Below are positions 45,401-54,726 of a DNA stretch of 64,000 nucleotides, in pieces. The notes below the pieces were generated by a model. The model saw only the letters and a program-made list of their open reading frames with translations, searched no databases and was not told the DNA's origin. Every line of letters begins with the position of its first letter. The stretch's first letter is position 1. Both the position numbers and the translations under genes were made by a program. Source of the DNA: Topomyia yanbarensis (Eukaryota > Arthropoda > Insecta > Diptera > Culicidae); NCBI RefSeq assembly GCF_030247195.1, contig NC_080672.1:362940271-363004270 (forward strand), given 5' to 3'.

Positions 45401-48400
45401 AACGCGTACGACTACTGCGATCGAATCTATTATACGTGACACGACAACTATATACAAAATAAAATTGATATTCGATTTCTAAGACTAATGGCGATTTCGC
45501 TTGAACCTGAAACTGAGTCAGGTTCTAACCCCAACCGCTGTCAGTTCATACATTTTGACAGCAGTTGGGGTTAGGAACTGACTCAGTTTCGCCTCAAACA
45601 AAAACCACATAAATTGAAAACCTGAAACATCTTCACCAGTAATCGGCGGTTTAAGACATAGTTTGGTTGCCTTGATCAGCTGGTGGGAGAAGAAGGGTAA
45701 TGTTCGCAATGTGTAAGACGGATATTTTATGTCCAACAGGTTTAAACCTTTTATTGACACAAATTGACTTTTTAACCGATTTGGTGTTTAGACACTAAAT
45801 CGGTCAAAAGGTCAATTTTCGTCAAAAAAACGAGATAACATAAAACCTCGACGTTTCATGCATTTTAGAAATATTTGGCATTGAAAATGCGGGTTCGATT
45901 TCTGAAATTTAATAGGATCATGCCCATTGAAAACGATGTTGTTCTGGAATTTCATATATGACCGGACGGTTCAGTCTATATTCCCGGAACCATATGACCG
46001 ATCCGTGCGAAATTTTATAAACACCTATGGGCATAATATACCTTTCATTTGGGACTAAGTGTGCGAAAATCGGCCCGATAATCCTCGATTAAATGATGTG
46101 TTTTTTTTTTAATTTTTATGGACGGCCACTTTTCCGGGGTACTTCCGGAACTGTCTATGATGGTCAATGTGGTCAACGAGATTTCGGTTGGCCACCAGGG
46201 ACTTAGAACTGCAAATGCAGGTTGTTTGACACACATTCTAACGAAATTTTCACCTTTGCGCATTCTTCGCGGTATCGGTTTGAATCGGAATTTTCTATAT
46301 GACCGCACGTCACAACCCATATCTCCGATATCGTAGGTCAGATCAGAATAAAATTTAATATCAGTTTACAGGATAATAAAAGCTCTCATTTGATACTAAG
46401 GGCGGTCAAATCGATCTAACCGTTTCCGAGAAACCGATGTAATTGTTATTCTAAATTTGGATACTTCCGCCGGGGCTTTCGGTACCGTCGATGGTGGCCA
46501 ATATTACCAAAAGACTTTGAATGACTGTTAGGGACCTACAATTAAACATCCAAGCAGTTGCGGTCACATTTAAAAAAAACCTGTTTTAATCGACCTAGCC
46601 GTGCAATTGTGCCTTTCTTATTTCTCTAAAGTAAACTCTAAACTATGTTTACATTCTTAGTACACTTTGCACTTAAACACAATGGCTCGTTAGCCACGAA
46701 GATGAGCTACGTGTCGACGGTGAAACAAAAAAATATCATACTTAATTAGCCTAATCAGCATTAGTTCAATGTAATCTTCTTGCTAACTCATTTCCTCGTG
46801 CAGGGGTGGGTGTGTGAGGATGGTGAAAATCCCACGAACGAACCACTTCCCAGCTTAATTTGGTATGGTTTGTGATATACTGGTGGTTTAAAGACGATGG
46901 GGTTGAGAGGAGGAGGGTATGAGGGATGGATGTGGTGGTGGTCTGAGGGATGATTAAAGGGGATTTAAAAGGGAGGGGGTGAACAGTAGAGGGGGGAGGG
47001 GGTAAGCCCATCTCCGTATACCCCTAACTACGCCCCTGTTAAAATCCAGAAACCTTACGCCAGTCAAAAAAAATAGGTTTACGCTTTTCAGAGTGATTGC
47101 CCAACCTTTCAATATGAGAGAGTTTCCTAGAGACTACTTCAATTACACTATTAGCACACTATAGTAATAGCAGAAATACACAGAAATACTTTTATTGTGC
47201 TTATTTCATATAAGTCTCTTTATAAATTAATAATTTCAAACCGAATTTTTAGTGTTCTCTTGGTTTGTCATAGACGAACTTTATCACAATGAGACGGTAG
47301 ATCGTTGATGATCAGAGTCCTGAAAAATCCAGTAAAAGTAGTTTTACTAAGAAGTGTGTGTCACTTATAAGCGAATGAATCCTATAAGCAGAATGTAGAA
47401 CGCTTGCAAATCTTCTCTTACGAAATAAAATGACACTGAAGGTTGCAATGGTGTGCGTAAGGATTTTTTGGAAATATCCATACCAAATAATAATCCTATA
47501 GTATAAAATACTAAAAGATTATTTTTATAGCACTACGTAGTTTATAGCACTACGCTTTCGTATTCTCTTCCCCTCACTACATGATGAAGCTACAAAAAGC
47601 ACATGGTTGCATCACACATACTCCCGGATATATCACATTTTTAATAAAAAGTGGAGAGAAAATAAAATAAAGGGAGTGACGATCTTACGTTGTGTCGGTT
47701 TTACCCGTAGTGCATAGAAGAAGTTACTATATGTTTTCCAAGTTTTGCATCCAATAATTTTTAATGAAATTAAGTTTTTGAAGCGAAGACAAAATTAAGA
47801 CTTGCTAAGAATTGTCTGAAGAAGAATTTTGCGTAGAAATCATAATTTTATTGGTTTTGTGGCATCCCAGAAGAAGTGTTAAGCTTAGGGTGTCGGTTTT
47901 AACCATAATTCCCTTACTTTGCGTTCATGCGCTCTCCGGGTTTCCTCCAGGTCGTAATTGTGCCATCTGACCCAAACAAGACGATTTTTGTTTCATTGGA
48001 CAATAGCATCATATAATACAACTAACCCTTTTTTAACCAAAAATAATGGAACGATGAAGGGGTGTCTTTAATTTTTTTAACATACTGTATATGAAAAGAA
48101 TCGTCATTTTCTTGCGATTTTTCTGTTTGACTGGGAATTACTCAAAGTGAAACGATTTTTTAATTTATTTATTTTTTGTATTTAAAAAAAACGTCAATGA
48201 ATATTGGAGATGGGTCCCTCGTCAGGCACTGGCGTCCATCTTCCGGATAGAATTCCGGATCCTGATGGTCAACTGCTTCGCATCCTTGGTCCGCCGATTA
48301 TTTTTTACACTAGAACACTGAGGAAACCGAAAAAATCCTCAATAGGACGACACTGGGGCAAGTTGGTCGGGTTCCTTTCTTTCGGTACGTTCGGTATCTT

Positions 48401-51035
48401 TTTCTGCTCAAGACACTCCAGCGTCTTATTGGCGTAATGGGAAGACGCCTTGTCTGACCAGAAGACGTATTTCCCATCCGCATGACGCTCTTTTAAGAAT
48501 AGCAGAAGAATTTTCTCAAGACACTCCTCCTGGTACACTTGTTGATTAATGGCTCGACCGCTCGGCTTGAACCACGGTTTTGAAATCCCTCTGTCCGATA
48601 TGGCGATGTACAGCATTATTTTATTTTTTAAATTTATGCCTAAACTTAAATTTTACTTCAGGGGATGTGGCCGACTTGTCGCTGGAACAGTAGCTGTCAT
48701 TTCCTGGAATGTGGGTCTTCGAGAGCGGAAAGTAACTGTCATCGTCCAGCATGAACGACGTCGCGCGGTAGTTCTTCGTCATCCACCGGCACTGCGATTT
48801 CACGATCGCTATCTGCTCGTCCGTGTACTCGGAGGACCGAGTCTTCTTCCGACAGATGATGTCCTCCATCTTGAGTGTTCGTTGAATCAAGGTATGGGAG
48901 CAGTGATATTTTCGACCAGCGTCACGCAAACTCGTTTCCACAAATCGTTACATAACTTTTACAAATTATAAAATAAAAAAATCCCTTTCGGGAAAACAAC
49001 CAACGTGACTCTGATTATAAAAACTATGAGTTTTCTGATTACAGATTATCCAATTTGTCACAACTTTACTTAAGCGGGACCCAGGCAGTGTCAACATCAA
49101 TGAAGTTTCAAGGTCGCGAGAGATTTTTCTTTTCATCTTCAAAAGTAAAGTTGAAAAGTCAAAATATGTATCTTTAAAATAAAAAAAAGATTCAAAATCC
49201 ATTGAGTAGATGCTTTACAATTTATTCCCAAAAAAGTGCTCAATTTTATTACATGTCTTCAGCAAACTTTTGTAAAACTTGTCGATCTACAACTTCACTG
49301 AAGATTGTATGGCTCTATTTAGAATGATTAAAAGGTTAAATTTTTGTTCTTGGTAAAATTAGAACCACCATAACTGTTGTTTTAACAAAAAGAAGAGCCT
49401 CACAAACTACTAAAATGTTTCCATACACATAACAAGGCTAAGTGGTTAAGTTTTAGTAAAATCTCAAAATTCCTGCTCAATTTGCATTTTGGACCACTGA
49501 AAAAAATACAAGGGAATATAAATGATCTGTTTTTACAGCCGGAAAATTTTGGATAGTAAAACGAGATGCTGATAACATTGGGAACATCATTCTCTCGTGG
49601 CAATTTTGATGCTAATTTGGAATTATCGTATAACTAGCCTCAAGAGGGTGCTAGTTACTGACGAGATGAATTCAAAACACAAAATTCAACTTCATCTAAC
49701 TGTGAACCGGCTGTGAAGTCAGTTGAAACAGAGGGTCAATCTTCGCTATGGAATATAAAACAAATATATTATTTTTCTTTACTGTAATTCACCTTATCGA
49801 TATGGTTATAAACTGTGATAAAGGATCTACCATGCTAACCGATACTGTTTCTCATTCTGCCGTCAGGTATTTCGTCATGGACAACGTACACCCGCTGATA
49901 CCTACCCGACGGATCCGTTGGTTAACCAAACGTTTGCTCCGTATGGATGGGGCCAGCTAACGAATGTAAGATAACAATTATCTGATATCATAGCAGACAC
50001 CTAAAGATATTCGCCTTCCTTTAGTACGGAAAAAACACTCTTTATGAGATTGGATCCTGGCTTAGACGCCGCTACGGTAACTTTCTCGGGAAAATGTTTA
50101 TACCCGATAAAATTCATGCCCAGAGTACTGGTGTTTCTAGAACCCAAATGTCTATCGAGCTGGTGCTTGCATCGCTGTATCCACCGCAAGGAACGGCACA
50201 GGAGTGGAATCATGATCTCAACTGGCAGCCTATTCCTTTCATCAGCGAACCTCTTGATCAAGATACGGTTAGTTAAGAACATATTGCAGTTTCGCGGAAC
50301 CTATTGTAATCAAAGTTTACCCTTTCTCAGTTATTGCTGGTGCGAAAATCTTGTCCACGATATCACGAGGCACATAATGCAGTTTTGGAAAGTGCAGAAA
50401 TTCAACAAATAATGAGCGACAATCAGGAACTATTTAAAAATCTCACCAAACTCACCGGTATGGATATCAAGACGCCAGACGATGTGCAGTCCCTATATAG
50501 CACTTTGAAAGCTGAGTATGAGTTCGGACTCATTCTTCCCGAATGGACCAAGGATTATTATCCGGAAAAACTTCTACCTCTCACACGACTCAGCTACATT
50601 CTGAACGTTTACGACAATGAACTGATAAAACTTAAGGGTGGACCTTTTCTGAAGAAGACACTAAGCGAATGGGAGTCCGTGATGGCCGACGAATTCAGCC
50701 CAAAAAATAGGAAAATTTTTATATATGCAGGGCACGATTCTACGGTAGTAAATGTTCTATCCGCATTTAACGTATGGCACGAGCAATTCCCCAATTACGC
50801 AATTATGGGAGTTTTTGAATTATATAAAGATCGACGAACTGGGCAGTTTGTAGTTCGCGTCTATCAGAAAAACGTTGGGGAACAACTGACTCCATTGAAG
50901 ATTCCAGGATGCAGCAAGTACTGTCCCGTAGAACAACTGAGATCGTTACTGAACAGTCACATCCCGATCGATATGAACCAGGATTGTAAAGCGCACTCGG
51001 CTGGCTTCGAGGAACCGCCACCCAGGGGACCGTAA
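39422..51035 (+). CDS. Secreted or membrane histidine acid phosphatase, four exons
   Basis: Exons: 39422-39649, 49867-49965, 50025-50267 and 50331-51035, all phase 0 with GT-AG introns, giving 424 residues, a normal length. The family hydrolyses phosphomonoesters at acid pH through a phospho-histidine. The first exon encodes a hydrophobic signal-type segment (VLISLLVVVTVYGVYG) and ends QVHV; exon 2 supplies VFRHGQRTP, so the catalytic RHGxRxP motif follows directly after the first splice. The proton-donor motif GHDST is in exon 4 (residues near 315). Cysteines near the end (CSKYCPVEQL, DCKAH) suggest disulphides outside the cytosol. No clear C-terminal membrane anchor is seen. AATAAA lies at 51092. 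A start at the second ATG (39452) would give a shorter, more typical signal peptide. The gene surrounds a 10.2-kb intron of transposon debris. Confidence 0.9.
40241..40590. mobile_element. 350-bp TIR element with about 85-bp inverted ends
   Basis: AGCAAGGGACTGGAAAATGA continuing AGTATATTTTTCAATATT and CATAGTACTCAAGGGAGAGC at the left is mirrored at the right up to CAGTCCCTTGCT. A second copy starts at 63822 and runs off the window, and a decayed piece lies at 34850-34935. Similarity to the latter continues past the right terminus, so the outer boundary is not certain. Confidence 0.7.
42120..42400 (+). repeat. Diverged relative of the arms of the 9.3-kb foldback element
   Basis: The order of words (AAAATGCGTTCGAAATATTT, GGAACGGATTTTGCAATAT, CGTATTTTTAAAAATGTG, CACTTAATCGCAAATTTTG, ATTACAATTTGATTACTATT) follows 9385-9560 with many substitutions, so this is an old copy of that family. 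Confidence 0.55.
42577..43747. mobile_element. 1.17-kb TA-flanked foldback element with about 500-bp inverted arms
   Basis: The ends are TATGGGTCATTCC and the complement GGAATGACCCATA, each bordered by TA (42575-42576 and 43748-43749). The arms are inverted copies through GATCATATCTCCGGTTCTAT, CCGACAGTGTTGCCAA and ATGCCATCGCGTTCCTCAGA, with a few percent divergence, leaving a centre of about 130 bp. Matching frames on the two strands within it are artefacts of the palindrome. Confidence 0.85.
43750..44450 (-). other. Stretch with protein-like but unrecognised minus-strand frames
   Basis: The minus strand reads CKDVARYVGMSESASFRIVA within 43939-43750, abutting the foldback element. At about 44400-44200, in another frame, it reads NTRWLVKAAQKIGIIEFPGA. 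Composition is protein-like, but I recognise no family and the frames are broken. It may be remains of a mobile or viral-derived gene; nothing here proves either. Confidence 0.25.
44783..44908. mobile_element. 126-bp MITE, 8-bp TSD ATGAACTT
   Basis: The ends TTTGACAATTCTCGGTGGTT and AACCACCGAGAATTGTCAAA are inverted copies continuing into TGTTTAC. ATGAACTT occurs directly outside both (44775-44782 and 44909-44916). The size and 8-bp duplication fit a hAT-like MITE. Confidence 0.85.
44917..45508. other. Intronic stretch, nothing recognised
   Basis: No gene or bounded element is seen. TTATACGTGACACGACAACTA at about 45431 resembles 43758-43778 in the same orientation, a short direct repeat of unknown meaning. 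Confidence 0.3.
45509..45590. repeat. Hairpin with about 33-bp arms
   Basis: GAAACTGAGTCAGGTTCTAA followed by CCCCAACCGCTGTCA is inverted on the right (TGACAGCAGTTGGGG, then TTAGGAACTGACTCAGTTTC), with a loop of about 12 bases and very few mismatches. Confidence 0.8.
45758..45822. repeat. Hairpin with about 28-bp arms
   Basis: AAATTGAC, then AACCGATTTGGTGT on the left, pairs with ACACTAAATCGGT, then GGTCAATTT on the right, with small indels. It lies 170 bp after another hairpin. Confidence 0.65.
45930..46620 (+). repeat. Mosquito-type diverged repeat units in tandem-like array
   Basis: Words such as CTTTCATTTGGGACTAAG, CGGTACCGTCGATGGTGGCC, TTAGGGACCTACAATTAAAC and CCAAGCAGTTGCGGTCAC recur two or three times in diverged form. 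They also appear inside the foldback element at 9690-10260 (GACCTAGAGCTACAAATCCA, CAAGCAGTTGTGGTAAC). No coding content is seen. Confidence 0.55.
46621..48199. other. Intronic stretch, nothing firmly recognised
   Basis: No gene is supported. There is a purine/pyrimidine-skewed stretch at 46840-47030 (runs such as GGGAGGGGG) and AT-rich sequence elsewhere. The words CAGAAGAAGTGTTAAGC and a nearby CATACTGTA could belong to the edge of the DD37E element that follows, which I cannot prove. Confidence 0.3.
48200..48950 (-). pseudogene. Mosquito-type Tc1/mariner transposase with DD37E spacing, truncated
   Basis: Minus-strand pieces 48941-48621 and 48616-48305 form one transposase split by a one-base shift in an A-run near 48617. 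The DNA-binding part is incomplete (SHTLIQRTLKMEDIICRKKT). The first catalytic D lies in SFMLDDDSYFPLSK and the second in VFWSDKASSHYANKTLE. Exactly 37 residues later comes the E of QCRPIEDFFG, the spacing described for the ITmD37E family of mosquitoes. The RNPTNLPQCRPIEDF block is diagnostic of that group. The N-terminus is missing and stops follow after 48305. It sits inside intron 1 of the acid phosphatase gene, on the antisense strand. Confidence 0.8.
48951..49866. other. End of intron 1, nothing recognised
   Basis: No element or gene is supported between the DD37E remnant and exon 2, apart from GGTGCTAGTTACTGACGAGATG near 49649. That sequence resembles one arm of the 38-kb foldback (38623-38645), so a fragment of that family may be present. 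Confidence 0.35.
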
Positions 51036-51091
51036 ATCTCAGCAATAAGTTTTAATATTTATACTTGTGATTTTAAATAGTTGTAGATGGG

Positions 51092-51097
51092 AATAAA
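51092..51097 (+). terminator. Poly(A) signal of the acid phosphatase gene
   Basis: AATAAA occurs 57 bases after the stop codon, the first canonical hexamer downstream. Confidence 0.7.
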
Positions 51098-52309
51098 CAA
51101 TCTAGATATGACACCGAGGCACAACGCGAGCATTGTGAACATCTAAGCAGAAGTGCGGTTTGCAAAGATAATTTACTGCCCTTAAACTTTACGCAAGGAA
51201 ACGCTTTGGTCTAGACTAGGACTGATGCGCTTCTTGATATTTATTTATATATTTGCTGTATATACACCAACTCCATAATGTTCTGTAATGCTGTAATGGT
51301 GATTATTTATAGACTAGTTGCATTTACGAATTAATTTAAAAAATACCTTAAAACGTATTTTTCGTCAAGAAGACGTCGAAAGCGGTAACGAGAAAACGCG
51401 CTACAGTCCCGAAAAGCAATTCACTCTGGCAGACAGTAAATCCGAGACGTACATGGCTCGAGAATCGTCCCTCCGGATGCTGAGTGTCGATCTGTAATGA
51501 CTGACAATGGTTTTCGTAACTCGGAAGTTGGGACGTCGTGTTTCGCCATGAAAGATGTTGATGACTGAACCTGTATTGTACAGCCTCGATTCTATAAATT
51601 CCGTTTTGGTGGAGACGTTGCAACTATCAGAAAAATATTCTAGTGTGAATCGGCTGCACACGCAATAAAGCGATTTGAAACAATGGCCATCACTAACATT
51701 CTTTGCTATCCGAAAGATGAATTCTTGCTGCTTTTATGTCTGTATCCACTATGTATTAAGTATTTAAAATCCTAGAGTGAGAATCTCTTGGAATGCTCGA
51801 GCCGAACAAATGGTAGTTTGGAACCATTCTTTCCAGATCACATCATACACTAAAGCTGTCCAGTCTAACCGCGTACTCGTCGAAAGTCTAATCGTGTACT
51901 CGTCGAAAAATCTTCATGTTGATGGTGAAGGAAAGGCGAGATCTTTGTCATTTGATATTGATGTCATTAAAATAGAAGAAAAATATTTCTGAACCGAGAT
52001 GACTTCCTCGTGGGTCGCCTGATATAGCGAGAAACAGAGAAGATAAAGTTCTTAATGCTGATTAGAATCTGCCTTCCACCAAGATAGGAACAAAACCAAT
52101 TGGGAAATTGACCATCAAGAATCAGACTGGCCCAAATGGCACATTCCCCGTATGTAACTGTCAGGGATTTGTACCTTGCCGTGTCTTCTCATAATTTCCT
52201 GAGTGGAAGGAAAGAGAAGAGGGAGAGAGGAAGTAGAGGAAGTAGGAAGAGTGGGAAAAATAATAGTACAAAAATATACAGCAGGTAAGTTAAACTCACA
52301 AGTAGTTCA
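51098..52309. other. Intergenic region, no gene recognised
   Basis: No gene is supported. Two overlapping minus-strand frames at 51350-51660 lack known domains. Bases 52068-52112 resemble the left edge of the window (about 28-75). Confidence 0.3.
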
Positions 52310-53163
52310 GATCGCCTGCGAGTAAGCCTTAAAGCTCTTTAACACTTTGTATGAGAAACTTTAGTATGTCTCCGAGTTTCAGTCGTCCAAACATATGTAA
52401 CGACGGCCGAAAAATCAAAATCGCGATTGTGCTACTGCTGGGCAGTTGCATGTCAGATGAGATTCCCGTAGTCAGATTCACAAAGATGACATGAAAATTA
52501 TTCAGCGTGTTGAATAGTTTCCATGTGATAATTGAGTTTGCAGCGGCCGGTTAAAGCCCTGGTCAGCATGTCACAGTGGAGTTTCGTAAAATATAGGAAA
52601 AATGCCCTTGTTTTGCGACACGTTTGCAGATTTCTCCAATAAATGCGGTGCCCAGGACCGTATTTTTTCTCTTATCTAACTTGTCGAAATTAGCATAGCT
52701 GGCTCAATACCAATGAAGACAATCGCTGCACCTGCTCTGGCATATTCGTCAGCCCATTAATTTCCAAAAATACAATATATCCGGTCACCCAAACAAGGTA
52801 GATAGTGTTGACAATGCTTAATTCTTCGATTTGGGTTCGACACGCGATTACTAGCGCGACTATCGGAGCAGAAGTGTATAACTTTGCCGGGCAAACACTG
52901 TTGAAGGGCCGATTGTACCCCATACATAATCGCGAAGATTTCTGCTTGGAATATAGTACAATATGTACCTAGCGAGTGATATTGTTTCAATCTCATTTAA
53001 CGACAGTAGACACCAGCACCAGCACGTGCCTTCATCAGAGAACCGTCAGTGTAACAGATCACTTGCGTTTGTTGTGGTCTCTCCATATAGCCAGACAACC
53101 ACTACTCTCGAGAAGAAATCTTCACATGTAATGTCCTGCAACGAAGATTACATGTGAGTGTAA
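52310..53163 (-). pseudogene. Old LOA/R1-group LINE, RNase H and C-terminal part
   Basis: On the minus strand the sequence gives CYTDGSLMKARAGAGVYC, then IFQAEIFAIMYGVQSALQQC and FCSDSRA, the D, E, D residues of an RNase H domain. Downstream are LCKLNYHMETIQHAE and CHLCESDYG, the zinc-finger-like tail seen in these LINEs. Frames are disrupted. Its upstream continuation is at 59439-59930, on the far side of a 6.3-kb nested insertion. Confidence 0.7.
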
Positions 53164-53412
53164 TACAGTCGTGATTCGCTGGTTGGACATTTTTTAACTG
53201 TACCGCTATCCAGTCTACGCATCGCTCGATCGAGATAGCCACATTCCTCAACCTTTTGTTCGTAAAACGAGGATTGAACAATAACCAGCTATTTAAGCTG
53301 GACTGGTGCGTCGTGGGAAACGAGTATACAGATAAGTGAAATCTACCTTTTTGATACATTTACGGCTTTTTCCCGTCTGCGCGGGTGCTAACCCCGTGCG
53401 TTGACGGTGTCG

Positions 53413-54726
53413 ATGGCTTCCTCCCCGGATGGCCAAATGGAGATCGAGTCGACTTCTAACGCTCTCCCCCGACCCAAACAATATCCAGAGCTCTCGACCG
53501 GTCCCTTTGTGGTCTTCTTTCGGCCCAAAACAAAATCGCTGAATCTATTACAGATTTCAAAAGACCTGACGGAACGGTTCTCGGCTGTGACCGAAATAAA
53601 AAAGGTCCGCTCAGACAGGCTGAGGGTCGTGCTGACTAACTCAAAGCAGGCAAACGATATTGCTTGCTGCGAGCACTTTACGAAGGACTATCACGTGTAT
53701 ATTCCAGCTGTAAAAGTACAGTCTGAAGGCGTTGTCACCGATGACAGTTTGACATGCGATGATCTGCTGCAGTACGGGGTTGGCCGTTTTAGAGACCGCA
53801 TACATCAGCCAGTGAAAATACTCGAGTGCAAGCGTTTGCACTCAGTAGTAGTTGCGGGGGATGGTTCAAAAACGTACCCCCAATCAAGCTCTTATCGGTT
53901 GACCTTCGCTGGTACCGCTTTGCCAAATTACGTCCTCTTGCACAAGGTTCGTCTGCCTGTGCGTCTGTTTGTGCCGCGGGTCATGAATTGCACAAAGTGT
54001 AAACAATTGGGTCACACAGCCACCCATTGTAGCAATAAGGCCCGCTGTGGAAAATGCGGGGAGAATCATCTAGATGATTCATGCAGTAAGAATGCTGAGA
54101 AGTGTCCTTACTGTGCAGAGAATCTGCATGATATCTCGGCATGTCCCGCGTACAAACTACGCGGGGATAAACTAAAGCGTTCCCTTGCGGGACGATCCGA
54201 ACGGTCTTTCGCAGAAATGCTAAAGAAAGCTACACCACCAACCTCAACAAACATCTATGCTCACTTGCCTCCTAACGAGGGCGAGGCTGATGACCCACAA
54301 GAGGGAACATCTACTAGGGCGCCTAGAAGTTATAGGAATAGGAGGAACATTTCCTCTCCTAAAGTTCGTTGTAAAGGCCAGAAGGTATCCGTTGACGGGA
54401 CTCCGAAAGTCACATCTATTGGAAGTGTTGCAACCAAACCGAAGCAATTAGCTCCTGGTCTCGGAGGATTAAACTCAGAGAAGGAGTTCCCAGCACTTCC
54501 CGGAACATCAAAAATCCCAAGTGTTCCTCTGTTTCAGTTCGAGAATAATCGCGGCACTGGAATTATCAAACTCTCGGACATTGGGAACTGGATAATAAAA
54601 ACTTTCAATATAACTGATCCTATTAAAAGTCTTATGTTAGCTTTTCTCCCTACAGTAAGAACATTTTTGAAGCAGTTGACTGCTAAATGGCCCCTCCTTT
54701 CAGCGATTGTATCCTTCGATGGCTAA
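53413..54726 (+). CDS. LINE ORF1 nucleic-acid-binding protein with three zinc knuckles
   Basis: This intact frame of 437 residues begins at the ATG at 53413 (an open TTG-containing lead lies just before). The N-terminal half has a region resembling the Gag-like RNA-binding fold of I and Jockey elements (GPFVVFFRPKTKSLNLLQI). At about residues 195-250 are three cysteine-histidine knuckles: CTKCKQLGHTATHC, CGKCGENHLDDSC and CPYCAENLHDISACP. The protein would coat the element RNA and form the retrotransposition particle. The stop codon overlaps the ORF2 start by eight bases (ATGGCTAA), suggesting coupled translation. Unlike ORF2, this frame shows no damage. Confidence 0.88.
   Translation: MASSPDGQMEIESTSNALPRPKQYPELSTGPFVVFFRPKTKSLNLLQISKDLTERFSAVTEIKKVRSDRLRVVLTNSKQANDIACCEHFTKDYHVYIPAVKVQSEGVVTDDSLTCDDLLQYGVGRFRDRIHQPVKILECKRLHSVVVAGDGSKTYPQSSSYRLTFAGTALPNYVLLHKVRLPVRLFVPRVMNCTKCKQLGHTATHCSNKARCGKCGENHLDDSCSKNAEKCPYCAENLHDISACPAYKLRGDKLKRSLAGRSERSFAEMLKKATPPTSTNIYAHLPPNEGEADDPQEGTSTRAPRSYRNRRNISSPKVRCKGQKVSVDGTPKVTSIGSVATKPKQLAPGLGGLNSEKEFPALPGTSKIPSVPLFQFENNRGTGIIKLSDIGNWIIKTFNITDPIKSLMLAFLPTVRTFLKQLTAKWPLLSAIVSFDG

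Larger units (their letters stand above)
39650..49866 (+). other. Intron 1 of the acid phosphatase gene, 10,217 bp, transposon-filled
   Basis: The donor is GTGAGT directly after CAGGTGCACGTG, and the acceptor is CTGCCGTCAG before GTATTTCGTCATGG. The intron contains a TIR element (40241-40590), a foldback (42577-43747), an 8-bp-TSD MITE (44783-44908), hairpins, mosquito-type tandem-like repeats (45930-46620) and a DD37E transposase remnant (48200-48950). Confidence 0.85.

Noticed and set aside
46766..47011. 81-codon proline/threonine-rich frame
   Set aside because: It reflects a purine-skewed stretch (GGAGGG runs); composition is not protein-like.
49748..49960. 70-codon frame starting with a hydrophobic stretch just before acid phosphatase exon 2
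   Set aside because: It reads the catalytic region in the wrong frame (VRYFVMDNV instead of VFRHGQR). The exon at 39422 supplies a better in-phase signal peptide and splice donor, though an alternative first exon is not excluded.
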